Shown in pieces: positions 8,230-15,023 of a stretch of DNA of 46,746 bases. Below the pieces are notes generated by a model, which had not been told where the DNA came from, made no database searches, and saw nothing but the letters and a program-made list of their open reading frames with translations. The position numbers were made by a program, and so were the translations under genes. Numbering within the stretch: the first letter of the stretch is position 1; each line of letters begins with the position of its first letter. This DNA is from Chitinophagaceae bacterium (GTDB lineage: Bacteria > Bacteroidota > Bacteroidia > Chitinophagales > Chitinophagaceae), in contig JABFRU010000004.1 of NCBI GenBank assembly GCA_013140985.1, positions 1 to 46,746 on the forward strand, written 5' to 3'.

Positions 8230-8874
8230 ATGTTAAACGTTATCTCATTCACTTTTAGCCCCGTCCAGGAGAATACGTATGTTTTGTATAACGAACAGAA
8301 GCAATGCTGCATTATTGACCCCGGCTGTTATTTTCCGGAAGAAAGGGAAGAATTAAAAACGGGCATTGAAAAGACAGGCCTGACGCCGGTTTTGCTGCTT
8401 AATACTCATTGCCATTTGGATCATGTATTTGGGAATAAGTTCATACATGAAACATGGGGGCTTTCCCTCCATTTACATGAAAAAGAAAAGCTGGTCCTCG
8501 ATTTTGCCCCGCAGGCAGGCGATATGTGGCAGCTTCCTTTCGACAACTTCGAAGGGCCATTGGTTTACTTGAAGGAAGGGAATACTATAAAAATAGGTGA
8601 CGAAGAGTTGGAGATACGTTTTGTTCCCGGTCATTCACCAGGCAGCATTGCTTTTTACCATGAAGCCGGTGGGTTTATTATCGGGGGCGATGTCTTATTT
8701 AATTTAAGTGTGGGCAGGACCGATCTGCCCGGCGGTGATTTTGATACATTGGTCAACAGCTTACAGACCCAATTCTTCACTTTGCCGGATGAAACCAAAG
8801 TGTATTCAGGTCATGGACCAATAACAACAATTGGATTTGAGAAAATGAACAACCCTTTCGTAAAATTGTATTAG
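8230..8874 (+). CDS. MBL-fold metallo-hydrolase (glyoxalase II-like, YcbL type)
   Basis: The 214-residue protein has the metallo-beta-lactamase metal motif NTHCHLDHVFGN (HxHxDH) near residue 58-63. The further His ligand is in VPGHSPGSIAFY, the bridging Asp in IIGGDVLFNLSVGRTD, and the last His in YSGHGPITTIG. The short length without the extra C-terminal glutathione-binding domain of full GloB matches the YcbL subgroup. Substrate is probably a thioester or similar small molecule. It likely forms an operon with the 81-residue membrane protein: a second copy of its last codons ends in TAA directly abutting that gene's ATG. Confidence 0.88.
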   Translation: MLNVISFTFSPVQENTYVLYNEQKQCCIIDPGCYFPEEREELKTGIEKTGLTPVLLLNTHCHLDHVFGNKFIHETWGLSLHLHEKEKLVLDFAPQAGDMWQLPFDNFEGPLVYLKEGNTIKIGDEELEIRFVPGHSPGSIAFYHEAGGFIIGGDVLFNLSVGRTDLPGGDFDTLVNSLQTQFFTLPDETKVYSGHGPITTIGFEKMNNPFVKLY

Positions 8875-8883
8875 CGGAGTCGT

Positions 8884-8950
8884 AACCCCCTCTCCGCAAG
8901 GGGTTCCCGAACATAGTGTAGGGAAGGAGCGTAGCTCGTGGGGTGAGGCC
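8884..8950. repeat. GC-rich palindromic element, copy A (long form)
   Basis: On the reverse strand it begins GGCCTCACCCC and ends GGAGAGGGGGTT, the same ends as the element inside nuoL at 30163-30200. Between them is about 45 bp with further GC-rich palindrome (AACCCCTTGCGGAGAGGGG). It is bracketed by two versions of the MBL gene's 3' end. Confidence 0.65.
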
Positions 8951-8952
8951 GC

Positions 8953-8991
8953 GTTTGAAAGATGAATAACCCTTTTGTGAAACTGTATTAA
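8953..8991 (+). pseudogene. Second copy of the MBL hydrolase 3' end (about 10 codons)
   Basis: The sequence from TTTGA (8953) through TAA 8989-8991 corresponds to the last codons of the MBL gene at 8836-8874, both encoding KMNNPFVKLY-stop. The two copies differ at nearly every wobble position (AAA/AAG, AAC/AAT, TTC/TTT, GTA/GTG, TTG/CTG, TAG/TAA) yet give the same peptide. The downstream copy abuts the next gene's ATG and is therefore likely the ancestral end; the intact gene now ends at the upstream copy. Confidence 0.75.
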
Positions 8992-9237
8992 ATGAGCAAC
9001 TTACAATCAGCCGGTCTTATTCTTTTTTTGTCGATCGCTGCGGCTGCTCTTTTTTTCTTATGGAAAATATTTAGCATCACCTTCCCGCATTGGAAATGGA
9101 GAGAAGATCATTTTGGACGGCAGATAAAAGGAAAATTGACAAGAGAAGAATGGAGTAAAGTAAAAAAATACCGGCTTTATTTCTTTTTGAGTATCGTCGC
9201 AGGATTGATTGTATTTATTCTTTTGTCTTTGCTTTAA
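8992..9237 (+). CDS. Small membrane protein, 81 aa
   Basis: There are two membrane helices, residues 7-27 (GLILFLSIAAAALFFLWKIF) and 64-81 (YFFLSIVAGLIVFILLSLL), joined by a basic loop with FPHWKWREDHFGRQIKGKL and REEWSKVKKYR. I do not recognise the family. The ATG directly follows a TAA that closes the duplicated MBL 3' end, showing an original operon. It converges with the flippase gene; the two stop codons overlap at 9234-9237 (TTTAAG region). Confidence 0.7.
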   Translation: MSNLQSAGLILFLSIAAAALFFLWKIFSITFPHWKWREDHFGRQIKGKLTREEWSKVKKYRLYFFLSIVAGLIVFILLSLL

Positions 9238-10748
9238 GTACTGCGGGGTCTCAAAAACCTTCCGATCAGCGGCAGTCTCGCAAATTCCTTTCTTTCTACA
9301 CTTATTACCAGTAAGGTAAACAAGCCAACAAATGCAACCGCAACGCCACGGTTTATCCAGCGATTCATTTCTAACAAAAGAAATGCCTGGTGCAGTCCAA
9401 ACAGCATTAAACAGATAAAGATATAGGCCAGTATCTTTTTCCAGGCATAAGGCACCGGGTAATGTCTTTGTCCCAATGTATAACTGATCACCATCATAAA
9501 TCCATAGCACAATACAGTTGCAATGGCACAGGCCATATATCCCCAGACAGGAATAAAGATCCAGTTGAATACAATTGTTATAACAGCTCCACCAATGGTG
9601 ATCCATGCTCCGGTCAAATTCTTCTCTTTTATTTTATACCAGATGGAAAGATTATAGTAGATGCCGAGAAATATTTTGGCCGTCATTAATAATGGAACAA
9701 CTTTCAAACCGGTATAGTATTCGGGATGTGCGGTACCCATAAAATATTTCCAGATGTCGAGAAACAACGTAACACCTAAAAAACAAAAGCAACAGGCGAT
9801 CACAAAGAATTTCATCACTCTTGCATAGGTACGTTGGGCATTTTCGCTGGTGGATTGTTTAAAGAAAAATGGTTCTGCCCCCATCCGAAAAGCCTGTATG
9901 AACAATACAATGATCACTGCCAGTTTATAGTTGGCCGAATAAATACCCGATTGCGAAAAAGCTTCTTCTGTTGTGCCGGGATACAATTTCAGCAACATGA
10001 TACGGTCAATCGTTTCATTGATCATACCGCCAAAACCAACGATCACCAATGGCCAGCTGTATTTCATCAGTTGTTTCCAGAAGATTGGGTTCAACCGGAA
10101 ACGGAACTGCAAGAATTCTTTGCTCAATAATAATAAAGTGAAACCACTGGCGATAAGATTGGAAATGATCACATAACCCAATCCAATTTTTGGATCATAC
10201 AGGTCAGCAAAAATATTATCTGCATTTTTTTCATCTGCTTTTTTACAAACAACCAAAAAGAAAACCACCAACCCGACATTGATAAGAATGTTCAGGATCT
10301 TGATAGCGGCAAATTTTCTCGGCCTGCCTTCAAAACGAAGTTTGGCGAATGGCATTACCACCAATGTATCCAATGCTACGATCAAAATGACCCAGATGAT
10401 ATATTCCGGGTGAGCCGGCATTTCCAAAAAGCCGGCAATATCTTTTGTGAAAAGTAAAAGGATACCCGAGAAAAGAATGGTTGTAATTAATAAAGACGAG
10501 GAGCAGGTATTGTAAACCTTTTGTTCCGGTTCAATGGAAGCAAAACGGAAATAAGATGTTTCAAGACCATAAGTGAAAACGATATTGAGAAAAGCAGCAA
10601 TAGTAAAGAGGGTACTTATCTTTCCATACTCGCCCGCAACAAAAATGGTGACCAGCAGGGGAGTAAGCAGGTAATTAAGGAACCTGCCGAAAATGCTGCT
10701 CATCCCGTACCAGATAGTTTGCCCTGCCAGTTTTTTAATACCACTCAA
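9234..10748 (-). CDS. Polysaccharide/oligosaccharide flippase (MOP superfamily, Wzx-like)
   Basis: The 504-residue protein has about 14 predicted membrane helices. It starts in the manner of this family (SGIKKLAGQTIWYGMSSIFG), with repeated Gly and aromatic residues in helices 1 and 2. The central region (RLNPIFWKQLMKYSWPLVIVG) is characteristic of polysaccharide biosynthesis flippases in Bacteroidota. Role: lipid-linked sugar export across the inner membrane, for polysaccharide or lipid II-like substrates. The start is TTG, chosen because the next ATG would cut into helix 1. There is no glycan gene cluster around it, so substrate is unknown. Confidence 0.85.
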   Translation of the reverse strand: MSGIKKLAGQTIWYGMSSIFGRFLNYLLTPLLVTIFVAGEYGKISTLFTIAAFLNIVFTYGLETSYFRFASIEPEQKVYNTCSSSLLITTILFSGILLLFTKDIAGFLEMPAHPEYIIWVILIVALDTLVVMPFAKLRFEGRPRKFAAIKILNILINVGLVVFFLVVCKKADEKNADNIFADLYDPKIGLGYVIISNLIASGFTLLLLSKEFLQFRFRLNPIFWKQLMKYSWPLVIVGFGGMINETIDRIMLLKLYPGTTEEAFSQSGIYSANYKLAVIIVLFIQAFRMGAEPFFFKQSTSENAQRTYARVMKFFVIACCFCFLGVTLFLDIWKYFMGTAHPEYYTGLKVVPLLMTAKIFLGIYYNLSIWYKIKEKNLTGAWITIGGAVITIVFNWIFIPVWGYMACAIATVLCYGFMMVISYTLGQRHYPVPYAWKKILAYIFICLMLFGLHQAFLLLEMNRWINRGVAVAFVGLFTLLVISVERKEFARLPLIGRFLRPRST

Positions 10749-10820
10749 AGGATTGGAAATTTCAAAGCAAAAGTAGTTGTTAGCTTTTCAAAAAACGAAT
10801 TAAGCGGTTATCAAAGCCCG

Positions 10821-10853
10821 TTTGCAACGCTTTTTCACTTTATGTTATCTTTA
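10821..10853 (+). promoter_or_regulatory. Bacteroidota-type promoter of the coiled-coil secreted protein
   Basis: TTTG at 10821-10824, a 21-bp spacer, and TATCTTTA at 10846-10853 fit the -33 TTTG / -7 TAnnTTTG pattern of the phylum's primary sigma factor. The gene's ATG is 18 bp downstream. Confidence 0.6.
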
Positions 10854-10871
10854 TCTGCAAAATCAGCTACC

Positions 10872-11516
10872 ATGAAAGGAACATTTTTACTCATTGCCAT
10901 ACTTACAGCTTCAATAGTATCCAAAGCCCAGTCATACGAGGGCAATATCCAGTTCGACAAGAAAAAACAGCAAGCCATTGTAATTGAACATAATTATCCT
11001 GCACAGGCAGTGGAGAATGCTATTGTCCTGAAAATGGAGAAACTCGGCTATAAAGCCAAAGAAGAGAAAGGGATCTTTAATAAAGACAAAGGCTTTATTG
11101 TTTTTAAAAACGCATATATAACAGAGATCAGCAATGACCGGATGGACTATATCATCAATGTGGAACGCAAGAGCAGGAAAGAAAGCGATGAATCGGTACT
11201 GTACCTGGTTATGATGAAAGAAGGAAAGAATGCCATGATCGAAATGGATGCAGAGAATGTGGGCAAAGCAAAAGTATTCCTCAATAATATGCTGCCCGAG
11301 ATCGAAGCCGCTCATTTAGAAATTCAAATAAAAGAACAGGAAGAGGTAGTGACAAAAGCGGAAAAAAAATTAAGAGAGCTTAAAGACGACCAGGTAAGCC
11401 TGGAAAAAAAATTACAACAAAATAAAACAGACCAGGAAAGCACTCAAAAAGATATCGAAGTACAAAAAAACTCTCTCGGCATTCTTATTGGAAAAAGAAA
11501 AATTGAAAAGCAATAG
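10872..11516 (+). CDS. Secreted protein with C-terminal coiled coil, 214 aa
   Basis: A Sec signal peptide ends at SKAQ (residues 1-20: MKGTFLLIAILTASIVSKAQ). Residues 21-140 form a mixed domain (NAIVLKMEKLGYKAKEEKG, GFIVFKNAYITEI, MDYIINVERK), a repeating beta-alpha pattern. From about residue 150 on it is a long, highly charged helix (EIQIKEQEEVVTKAEKKL, KKLQQNKTDQESTQKDIEVQ) predicted as coiled coil. I do not know the function. The ATG at 10872 was preferred over an in-frame extension to 10521, which overlaps the flippase gene. Its stop directly abuts the stop of the convergent peroxidase gene, with GCAATAGTTATTGC spanning the junction. Confidence 0.7.
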   Translation: MKGTFLLIAILTASIVSKAQSYEGNIQFDKKKQQAIVIEHNYPAQAVENAIVLKMEKLGYKAKEEKGIFNKDKGFIVFKNAYITEISNDRMDYIINVERKSRKESDESVLYLVMMKEGKNAMIEMDAENVGKAKVFLNNMLPEIEAAHLEIQIKEQEEVVTKAEKKLRELKDDQVSLEKKLQQNKTDQESTQKDIEVQKNSLGILIGKRKIEKQ

Positions 11517-12563
11517 TTATTGCGGCTTGCTGAATCTTGTATCTCTCAGGAAAGCAGAGTCGGTCAATGCCCGTAGAAAAACAAAAAGGTTATTTGCTTC
11601 AGTGTCTGTCAGCGTAATTCCATTTGTCAATAAAGGATCGAGAGTGCTGCTTGCCTGCACACCGGTTCGATAATGATTGATGCATTGACCTATTGTGTTG
11701 AACCTTCCGTCATGCATATAGTTGGATGAGATATAAGTATTGCGTAACGTAGGTGTTCTGAATTTTAAGGAATCTTCTTTTTTATTGGTGATCCTCATGC
11801 GACCAAAGTCATTTAAAAAAGGATCAACAGCTAACCCGGTATTATGCAGTTTATGATCAGTGAACATCGGTTCGGGATGACAGGTGGCGCAGTTGATTTT
11901 GTATAGCTGGTAACCTGCATTTTCCTGTACCGTCAATGTTGCTGTTCCTTTTTTATAGCGATCGTATTTGGAATCTGCAGAGACCATATACCCGGTGAAT
12001 TGTTCTAATGCTTTTAAAATAAATTCAGGGCGGATAAAAGGGGAACGGAAAACTTTTTTGAATTGTTCCTGGTAATCTTGATCATCTTTTATTTTATTAA
12101 TGACCCCTTCAAATGATTCACCCATTTCAATATGACCATTGATAGGCTGGGCTGCTTCATCTTGTAGTGTTGTAAATTCTCCGTCCCAATGAAAAAAAGG
12201 ACTCCAGGCAAGATTAAAAAGCACTGGTGCATTGCGAAGCGTATGAGAATTATTTACGCCATGGCTGCGGTCATGTTCAAAAGTTCCAAAACCGGCGATC
12301 TGCTGGTGACAGGATGAACAGGGATGCTGGTTATCTATTGAAAGCCTTTCATCATAAAATAATTTCCGGCCCAGTTCAAAACCTTCTTTGCTGAGAGGAT
12401 TATCATTGAATGTATGTAATGGAGCAGGAAAGCCAGCGGGGATCTCCTGTTGCATCAACTGAATGCCTTTGGTATTCTGTTCTTTTTTACAGGAACCGAG
12501 CAGGTAGGTAAATAAAACGCAAACAAAAAATAAAATAAATATGGTCAGCAGGCTTTTTCGCAC
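11517..12563 (-). CDS. Di-haem cytochrome c peroxidase/MauG family lipoprotein
   Basis: With a GTG start at 12563 the protein begins MRKSLLTIFILFFVCVLFTY and has a lipobox ending LLGSC at residue 25, so it is a lipoprotein; longer in-frame starts translate an intergenic repeat. Two haem-binding sites are visible: C82-S-S-C85-H86 and C225-A-T-C228-H229. TPTLRNTYISSNYMHDGRFN towards the C-terminus is typical of the family. Bacterial CcpA reduces H2O2 with electrons from small cytochromes; MauG-like members oxidise proteins. Location is the periplasmic face of a membrane. It is a single gene. Confidence 0.88.
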   Translation of the reverse strand: MRKSLLTIFILFFVCVLFTYLLGSCKKEQNTKGIQLMQQEIPAGFPAPLHTFNDNPLSKEGFELGRKLFYDERLSIDNQHPCSSCHQQIAGFGTFEHDRSHGVNNSHTLRNAPVLFNLAWSPFFHWDGEFTTLQDEAAQPINGHIEMGESFEGVINKIKDDQDYQEQFKKVFRSPFIRPEFILKALEQFTGYMVSADSKYDRYKKGTATLTVQENAGYQLYKINCATCHPEPMFTDHKLHNTGLAVDPFLNDFGRMRITNKKEDSLKFRTPTLRNTYISSNYMHDGRFNTIGQCINHYRTGVQASSTLDPLLTNGITLTDTEANNLFVFLRALTDSAFLRDTRFSKPQ

Positions 12564-12607
12564 AGGGTTCAATTGTACCTGTAATTTACAATATTCTTTT
12601 TGGGTTA

Positions 12608-12706
12608 GCCACAGATGGACACAAATGAACACAGACGGAACGCTTCGCAATCAAAAAAAGTTGTTGCCACGAAAACTATCTGTGTTTATCTGCGTTCATC
12701 TGTGGC
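12608..12706. repeat. 28-bp inverted repeat (GCCACAGATG type)
   Basis: Arms 12608-12635 and 12679-12706 read GCCACAGATG...ACACAGA in opposite orientation and match at 24 of 28 positions, with a 43-bp spacer. The element lies between the peroxidase start and the arfB stop. Related GCCACAGATGAACACAGA sequences are widespread intergenic repeats in bacteria. Open frames through it (FICVHLW-like) are artefacts. Confidence 0.8.
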
Positions 12707-12714
12707 AAAAAAAA

Positions 12715-13119
12715 TCAAATATCACCCGGCTTTAATCTTTGTCTTCCTGATTTGATCTCAGCCTTCCTTTTTTTCGATTGCAGTCTTCTTTCTTTAGCAG
12801 CTTTACCGGCTTTGGTGGCAATGCGGGGTTTTTTCTTTTCAAGTGCCCTGCTTACCAGTTCATTTATTTTTTTGACCGCTTCATCCTTATTTGACAATTG
12901 GGTGCGGTGAGTTTGTGCTTTTACCATTAAATATCCTTCAGCATTGATGCGGTTACTCAGCTTTTCTTTTAATAACTCTTTTTGTTCTGCTGTGAAGAAT
13001 GAAGATGATCCAATATGAAAAGAAGCGATAACAGCCGTTTCCACTTTATTTACATTCTGGCCGCCCTTGCCTCCGCTACGGGTGGTTTGAAAAGATATTT
13101 CTTTGCTAACGTTGATCAT
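12715..13119 (-). CDS. arfB: Alternative ribosome-rescue peptidyl-tRNA hydrolase
   Basis: The 134-residue protein carries the GGQ release-factor motif at residues 19-21 within TTRSGGKGGQNVNK, then VETAVIASFHI, and ends in a basic tail (KKRKAEIKSGRQRLKPGDI) that in ArfB/YaeJ reaches into the empty mRNA channel of stalled ribosomes. There is no codon-recognition domain, as expected. It hydrolyses peptidyl-tRNA on ribosomes without a stop codon. The ATG at 13119 gives the usual N-terminus; an in-frame extension to 13200 has no support. It is divergent from dtd with a 38-bp gap. Confidence 0.9.
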   Translation of the reverse strand: MINVSKEISFQTTRSGGKGGQNVNKVETAVIASFHIGSSSFFTAEQKELLKEKLSNRINAEGYLMVKAQTHRTQLSNKDEAVKKINELVSRALEKKKPRIATKAGKAAKERRLQSKKRKAEIKSGRQRLKPGDI

Positions 13120-13157
13120 CTTGCAGCTATTACATTTGTAGGACAAAATTACAGACA

Positions 13158-13610
13158 ATGAGGGCAGTAATTCAAAGGGTGACCAGCGCCAGTGTAACAA
13201 TAGAAGGGAAGGTTCATGCTTCTATAGAAGATGGACTGCTTGTGCTGCTGGGTATTGAAGATGCAGATACGGACGAGGATATTGAATGGCTTTCCGGAAA
13301 GATCGTTAACCTCAGGATCTTTAATGACAATAACGGGGTAATGAATATTTCTATCCGGGAAGCCGATGGAAATATACTACTGATCAGTCAGTTCACTTTG
13401 CATGCTTCAACAAAAAAAGGAAACCGGCCTTCTTATATCAAAGCCAGTAAACCGGAGATTGCTGTTCCATTGTATGAAAAGATGATACAACAGCTTTCAA
13501 AAGATATGGGAAAGATCATCAAGACCGGGATATTTGGCGCTGATATGAAAGTGGAATTGCTGAATGACGGACCGGTAACAATAGTAATTGATTCTAAGAA
13601 CAAGGAATAA
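13158..13610 (+). CDS. dtd: D-aminoacyl-tRNA deacylase
   Basis: The 150-residue protein has the family's N-terminus MRAVIQRVTSASVTIEGK, the catalytic SQFTLHAS motif, the GNRPSYIKAS segment and the C-terminal NDGPVTI motif that forms the cross-subunit Gly-cis-Pro site. Dtd removes D-amino acids and Gly mischarged on tRNA. Length is that of the family. It is divergent from arfB and precedes the GxxExxY cassette by 1 bp. Confidence 0.95.
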   Translation: MRAVIQRVTSASVTIEGKVHASIEDGLLVLLGIEDADTDEDIEWLSGKIVNLRIFNDNNGVMNISIREADGNILLISQFTLHASTKKGNRPSYIKASKPEIAVPLYEKMIQQLSKDMGKIIKTGIFGADMKVELLNDGPVTIVIDSKNKE

Positions 13611-13611
13611 T

Positions 13612-13642
13612 AACACGAATTTCAAACGAATTACACGAATTA
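13612..13642 (+). repeat. Left terminal inverted repeat of the GxxExxY cassette
   Basis: The 31-bp arm (ACACGAATTTCAAACGAATT, then ACACGAATTA) includes the first base of the gene's ATG. It pairs with 14014-14043 with about 27 of 30 positions matching. Confidence 0.85.
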
Positions 13643-14016
13643 TGGAAAATATCATACTAAAAGAGGAGTCTTACAAAATAGTGGGAGCTTGTATGGAAGT
13701 CCATACACAGTTGGGCATGGGATTTAAGGAAGTAGTTTACAAGGATGCATTGGAAATTGAGTTTAAGAAAATTGAGATACCGTTTAAAAGAGAACAACAA
13801 TATAAAATTGAGTATAAAGGGATAATACTAGCTCATAAATACTATGCGGATTTTATTGTTTATGATAGTATCATACTTGAAGTCAAATCATCAACATTCA
13901 TTGTCAATAGTTTTGTAGCGCAAACTATAAACTACCTTAAAGCTTCAGGATTAAAATTGGGAATTATTGCAAACTTCGGAGAGAAATCGTTTGTTTCTAA
14001 GAGAGTAGTATTTTAA
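13642..14016 (+). CDS. GxxExxY protein (PD-(D/E)XK nuclease-like)
   Basis: The 124-residue protein carries the family motif G-x-x-E-x-x-Y as GFKEVVY, preceded by ACMEVHTQLGMG, and the nuclease-like core ADFIVYDSIILEVKSS where D, E and K fit D-Xn-ExK of the PD-(D/E)XK superfamily. The family has a patchy distribution; its function is unknown to me. The ATG at 13642 overlaps the left inverted repeat and the TAA at 14014-14016 overlaps the right one, so gene and repeats form a unit. A start at 13588 would overlap dtd. Confidence 0.85.
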   Translation: MENIILKEESYKIVGACMEVHTQLGMGFKEVVYKDALEIEFKKIEIPFKREQQYKIEYKGIILAHKYYADFIVYDSIILEVKSSTFIVNSFVAQTINYLKASGLKLGIIANFGEKSFVSKRVVF

Positions 14017-14043
14017 TTCGTGTAATTCGCCCTAATCCGTGTT
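14014..14043 (-). repeat. Right terminal inverted repeat of the GxxExxY cassette
   Basis: The arm begins at the TAA stop of the gene and mirrors the left arm, including the identical CGAATTACACGAATTA core. It ends just before the stop codon of the next gene. Confidence 0.85.
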
Positions 14044-14049
14044 CTAAAG

Positions 14050-14382
14050 TCAGGGTATCACCAGCTTCTCCGTATAGATATTTCCATTATTCAATCCTAC
14101 CATCAGGAAAAAGGTCTTTTGACTCACACCGGGATTCAGTGTAAAAGAATTTGCATTGATCTGTTTATGTTCTGCCACCCTGTTACCATCGGTGGTCCAA
14201 AGCATCACATGCTGAATAGTTTTACTGCTTTTAATAGTGATCTGTTTACCGGAAGTAATTACTTTATACGGCGGAGCTTCTTTTTTTGCAGGAAGATCAC
14301 CGGAAGATTGTGCATTGGATGCGATCAATGAAGCCGATAATGCTGCAGCGGCGAATAGCCGGCGAATGGATGTTACCATCAT
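14050..14382 (-). CDS. Small secreted protein resembling a type IX sorting domain
   Basis: A signal peptide at residues 1-25 (SIRRLFAAAALSASLIASNA) is followed by a Pro/Lys-rich linker. Residues 45-110 resemble the Por_Secre_tail (type A) sorting module: GKQITIKSSKTIQHVMLW, DGNRVAEH, SFTLNP and FLMVGLNNGNIYTEKLVIP in the usual order. There is no passenger domain in front of it, so it may be a stand-alone domain or a surface-tethered small protein. I base this on the pattern of short strands, so it is tentative. The ATG at 14382 gives the signal peptide. Confidence 0.6.
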   Translation of the reverse strand: MMVTSIRRLFAAAALSASLIASNAQSSGDLPAKKEAPPYKVITSGKQITIKSSKTIQHVMLWTTDGNRVAEHKQINANSFTLNPGVSQKTFFLMVGLNNGNIYTEKLVIP

Positions 14383-14495
14383 AGAATACAATAATTTTTT
14401 AAAGGAATTGGTTTACCAACGGTCTTCAAGGGGCAGGGAGCAGTTTAACGCCAAGAATCATGCTAAATTGCAGAATAGATTCAAAATTATTTGTT

Positions 14496-14822
14496 ATGAC
14501 TATCCAGGAAGCGCAACAACAAGTAGATGGTTGGATCAAAACAACCGGTGTTCGTTATTTCAGTGAATTGACTAATATGGCCATGCTGACGGAAGAGGTA
14601 GGAGAGCTGGCCCGTATCATGGCCCGCACTTATGGTGATCAATCTTTCAAAGAAAGTGATAAGAATAAGAACATCGGCGATGAAATGGCTGATGTTCTTT
14701 GGGTCTTATTATGTCTCGCCAATCAGACAGGTGTTGACCTGACCGATGCTTTAAAAAAGAATTTTGAAAAGAAAAATAGCAGGGATGCTGACAGGCATAG
14801 GAGTAATGAAAAGCTGAAATAG
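14496..14822 (+). CDS. MazG-like nucleotide pyrophosphohydrolase
   Basis: The 108-residue all-alpha protein has the EEVGELARIMAR motif (E-E-x-x-E) and GDEMADVLWVLLCLAN (E-x-x-D), which together bind Mg2+ in the dUTPase/MazG NTP pyrophosphatase superfamily. It cleaves NTPs to NMP and PPi. The single-domain length matches MazG-like iMazG proteins. The ATG at 14496 is the usual start; an in-frame ATG at 14460 adds an unsupported extension. It lies upstream of the gasdermin operon but is separated from it by 200 bp. Confidence 0.85.
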   Translation: MTIQEAQQQVDGWIKTTGVRYFSELTNMAMLTEEVGELARIMARTYGDQSFKESDKNKNIGDEMADVLWVLLCLANQTGVDLTDALKKNFEKKNSRDADRHRSNEKLK

Positions 14823-14950
14823 CTTTGGCATCTCTCCTGGAGATTCTCTCCGGCAAAAGAATAGTTTTTTAAATAAAAAAAATTTATATTTATTTCGGAT
14901 TCGGTTCGATCAAATGATCGGATTGTGCCAAAAACAAGTTGAGAGGTGTC

Positions 14951-14982
14951 TTTGTGATCCTCCACATAATCTAGGGTATAGG
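14951..14982 (+). promoter_or_regulatory. Weak candidate promoter of the protease-gasdermin operon
   Basis: TTTG at 14951-14954 and TATAGG at 14977-14982, with a 22-bp spacer, loosely resemble -33 TTTG / -7 TAnnTTTG, but the -7 lacks the TTTG half. The TATAGG lies inside the left arm of an inverted repeat. The gap 14823-15023 has no gene; this is the best promoter I see. Confidence 0.3.
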
Positions 14983-15007
14983 CCCATTCGTGGTGTCCTG
15001 TACCCTA
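14972..15007 (+). promoter_or_regulatory. 11-bp hairpin in the leader of the gasdermin operon
   Basis: Arms TAGGGTATAGG (14972-14982) and CCTGTACCCTA (14997-15007) pair at all 11 positions in RNA (one G-U) around a 14-nt loop. The structure ends 16 bp before the first ATG. It could be an operator or an RNA hairpin that affects translation. Confidence 0.5.
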
Positions 15008-15023
15008 CTTTTAACCTTATTCA

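Noticed and set aside
10521-10871. 117-codon N-terminal extension of the coiled-coil protein
   Set aside because: It overlaps the flippase gene and lacks a signal peptide, while the ATG at 10872 gives one and has a promoter in front.
12541-12735. 64-codon plus-strand open frame
   Set aside because: It lies across the GCCACAGATG inverted repeat and on the opposite strand to two real genes.
14496-14822. MazG-like gene as part of the gasdermin operon
   Set aside because: The 200-bp gap with its own hairpin separates them; it looks like a housekeeping gene, though a link cannot be excluded.
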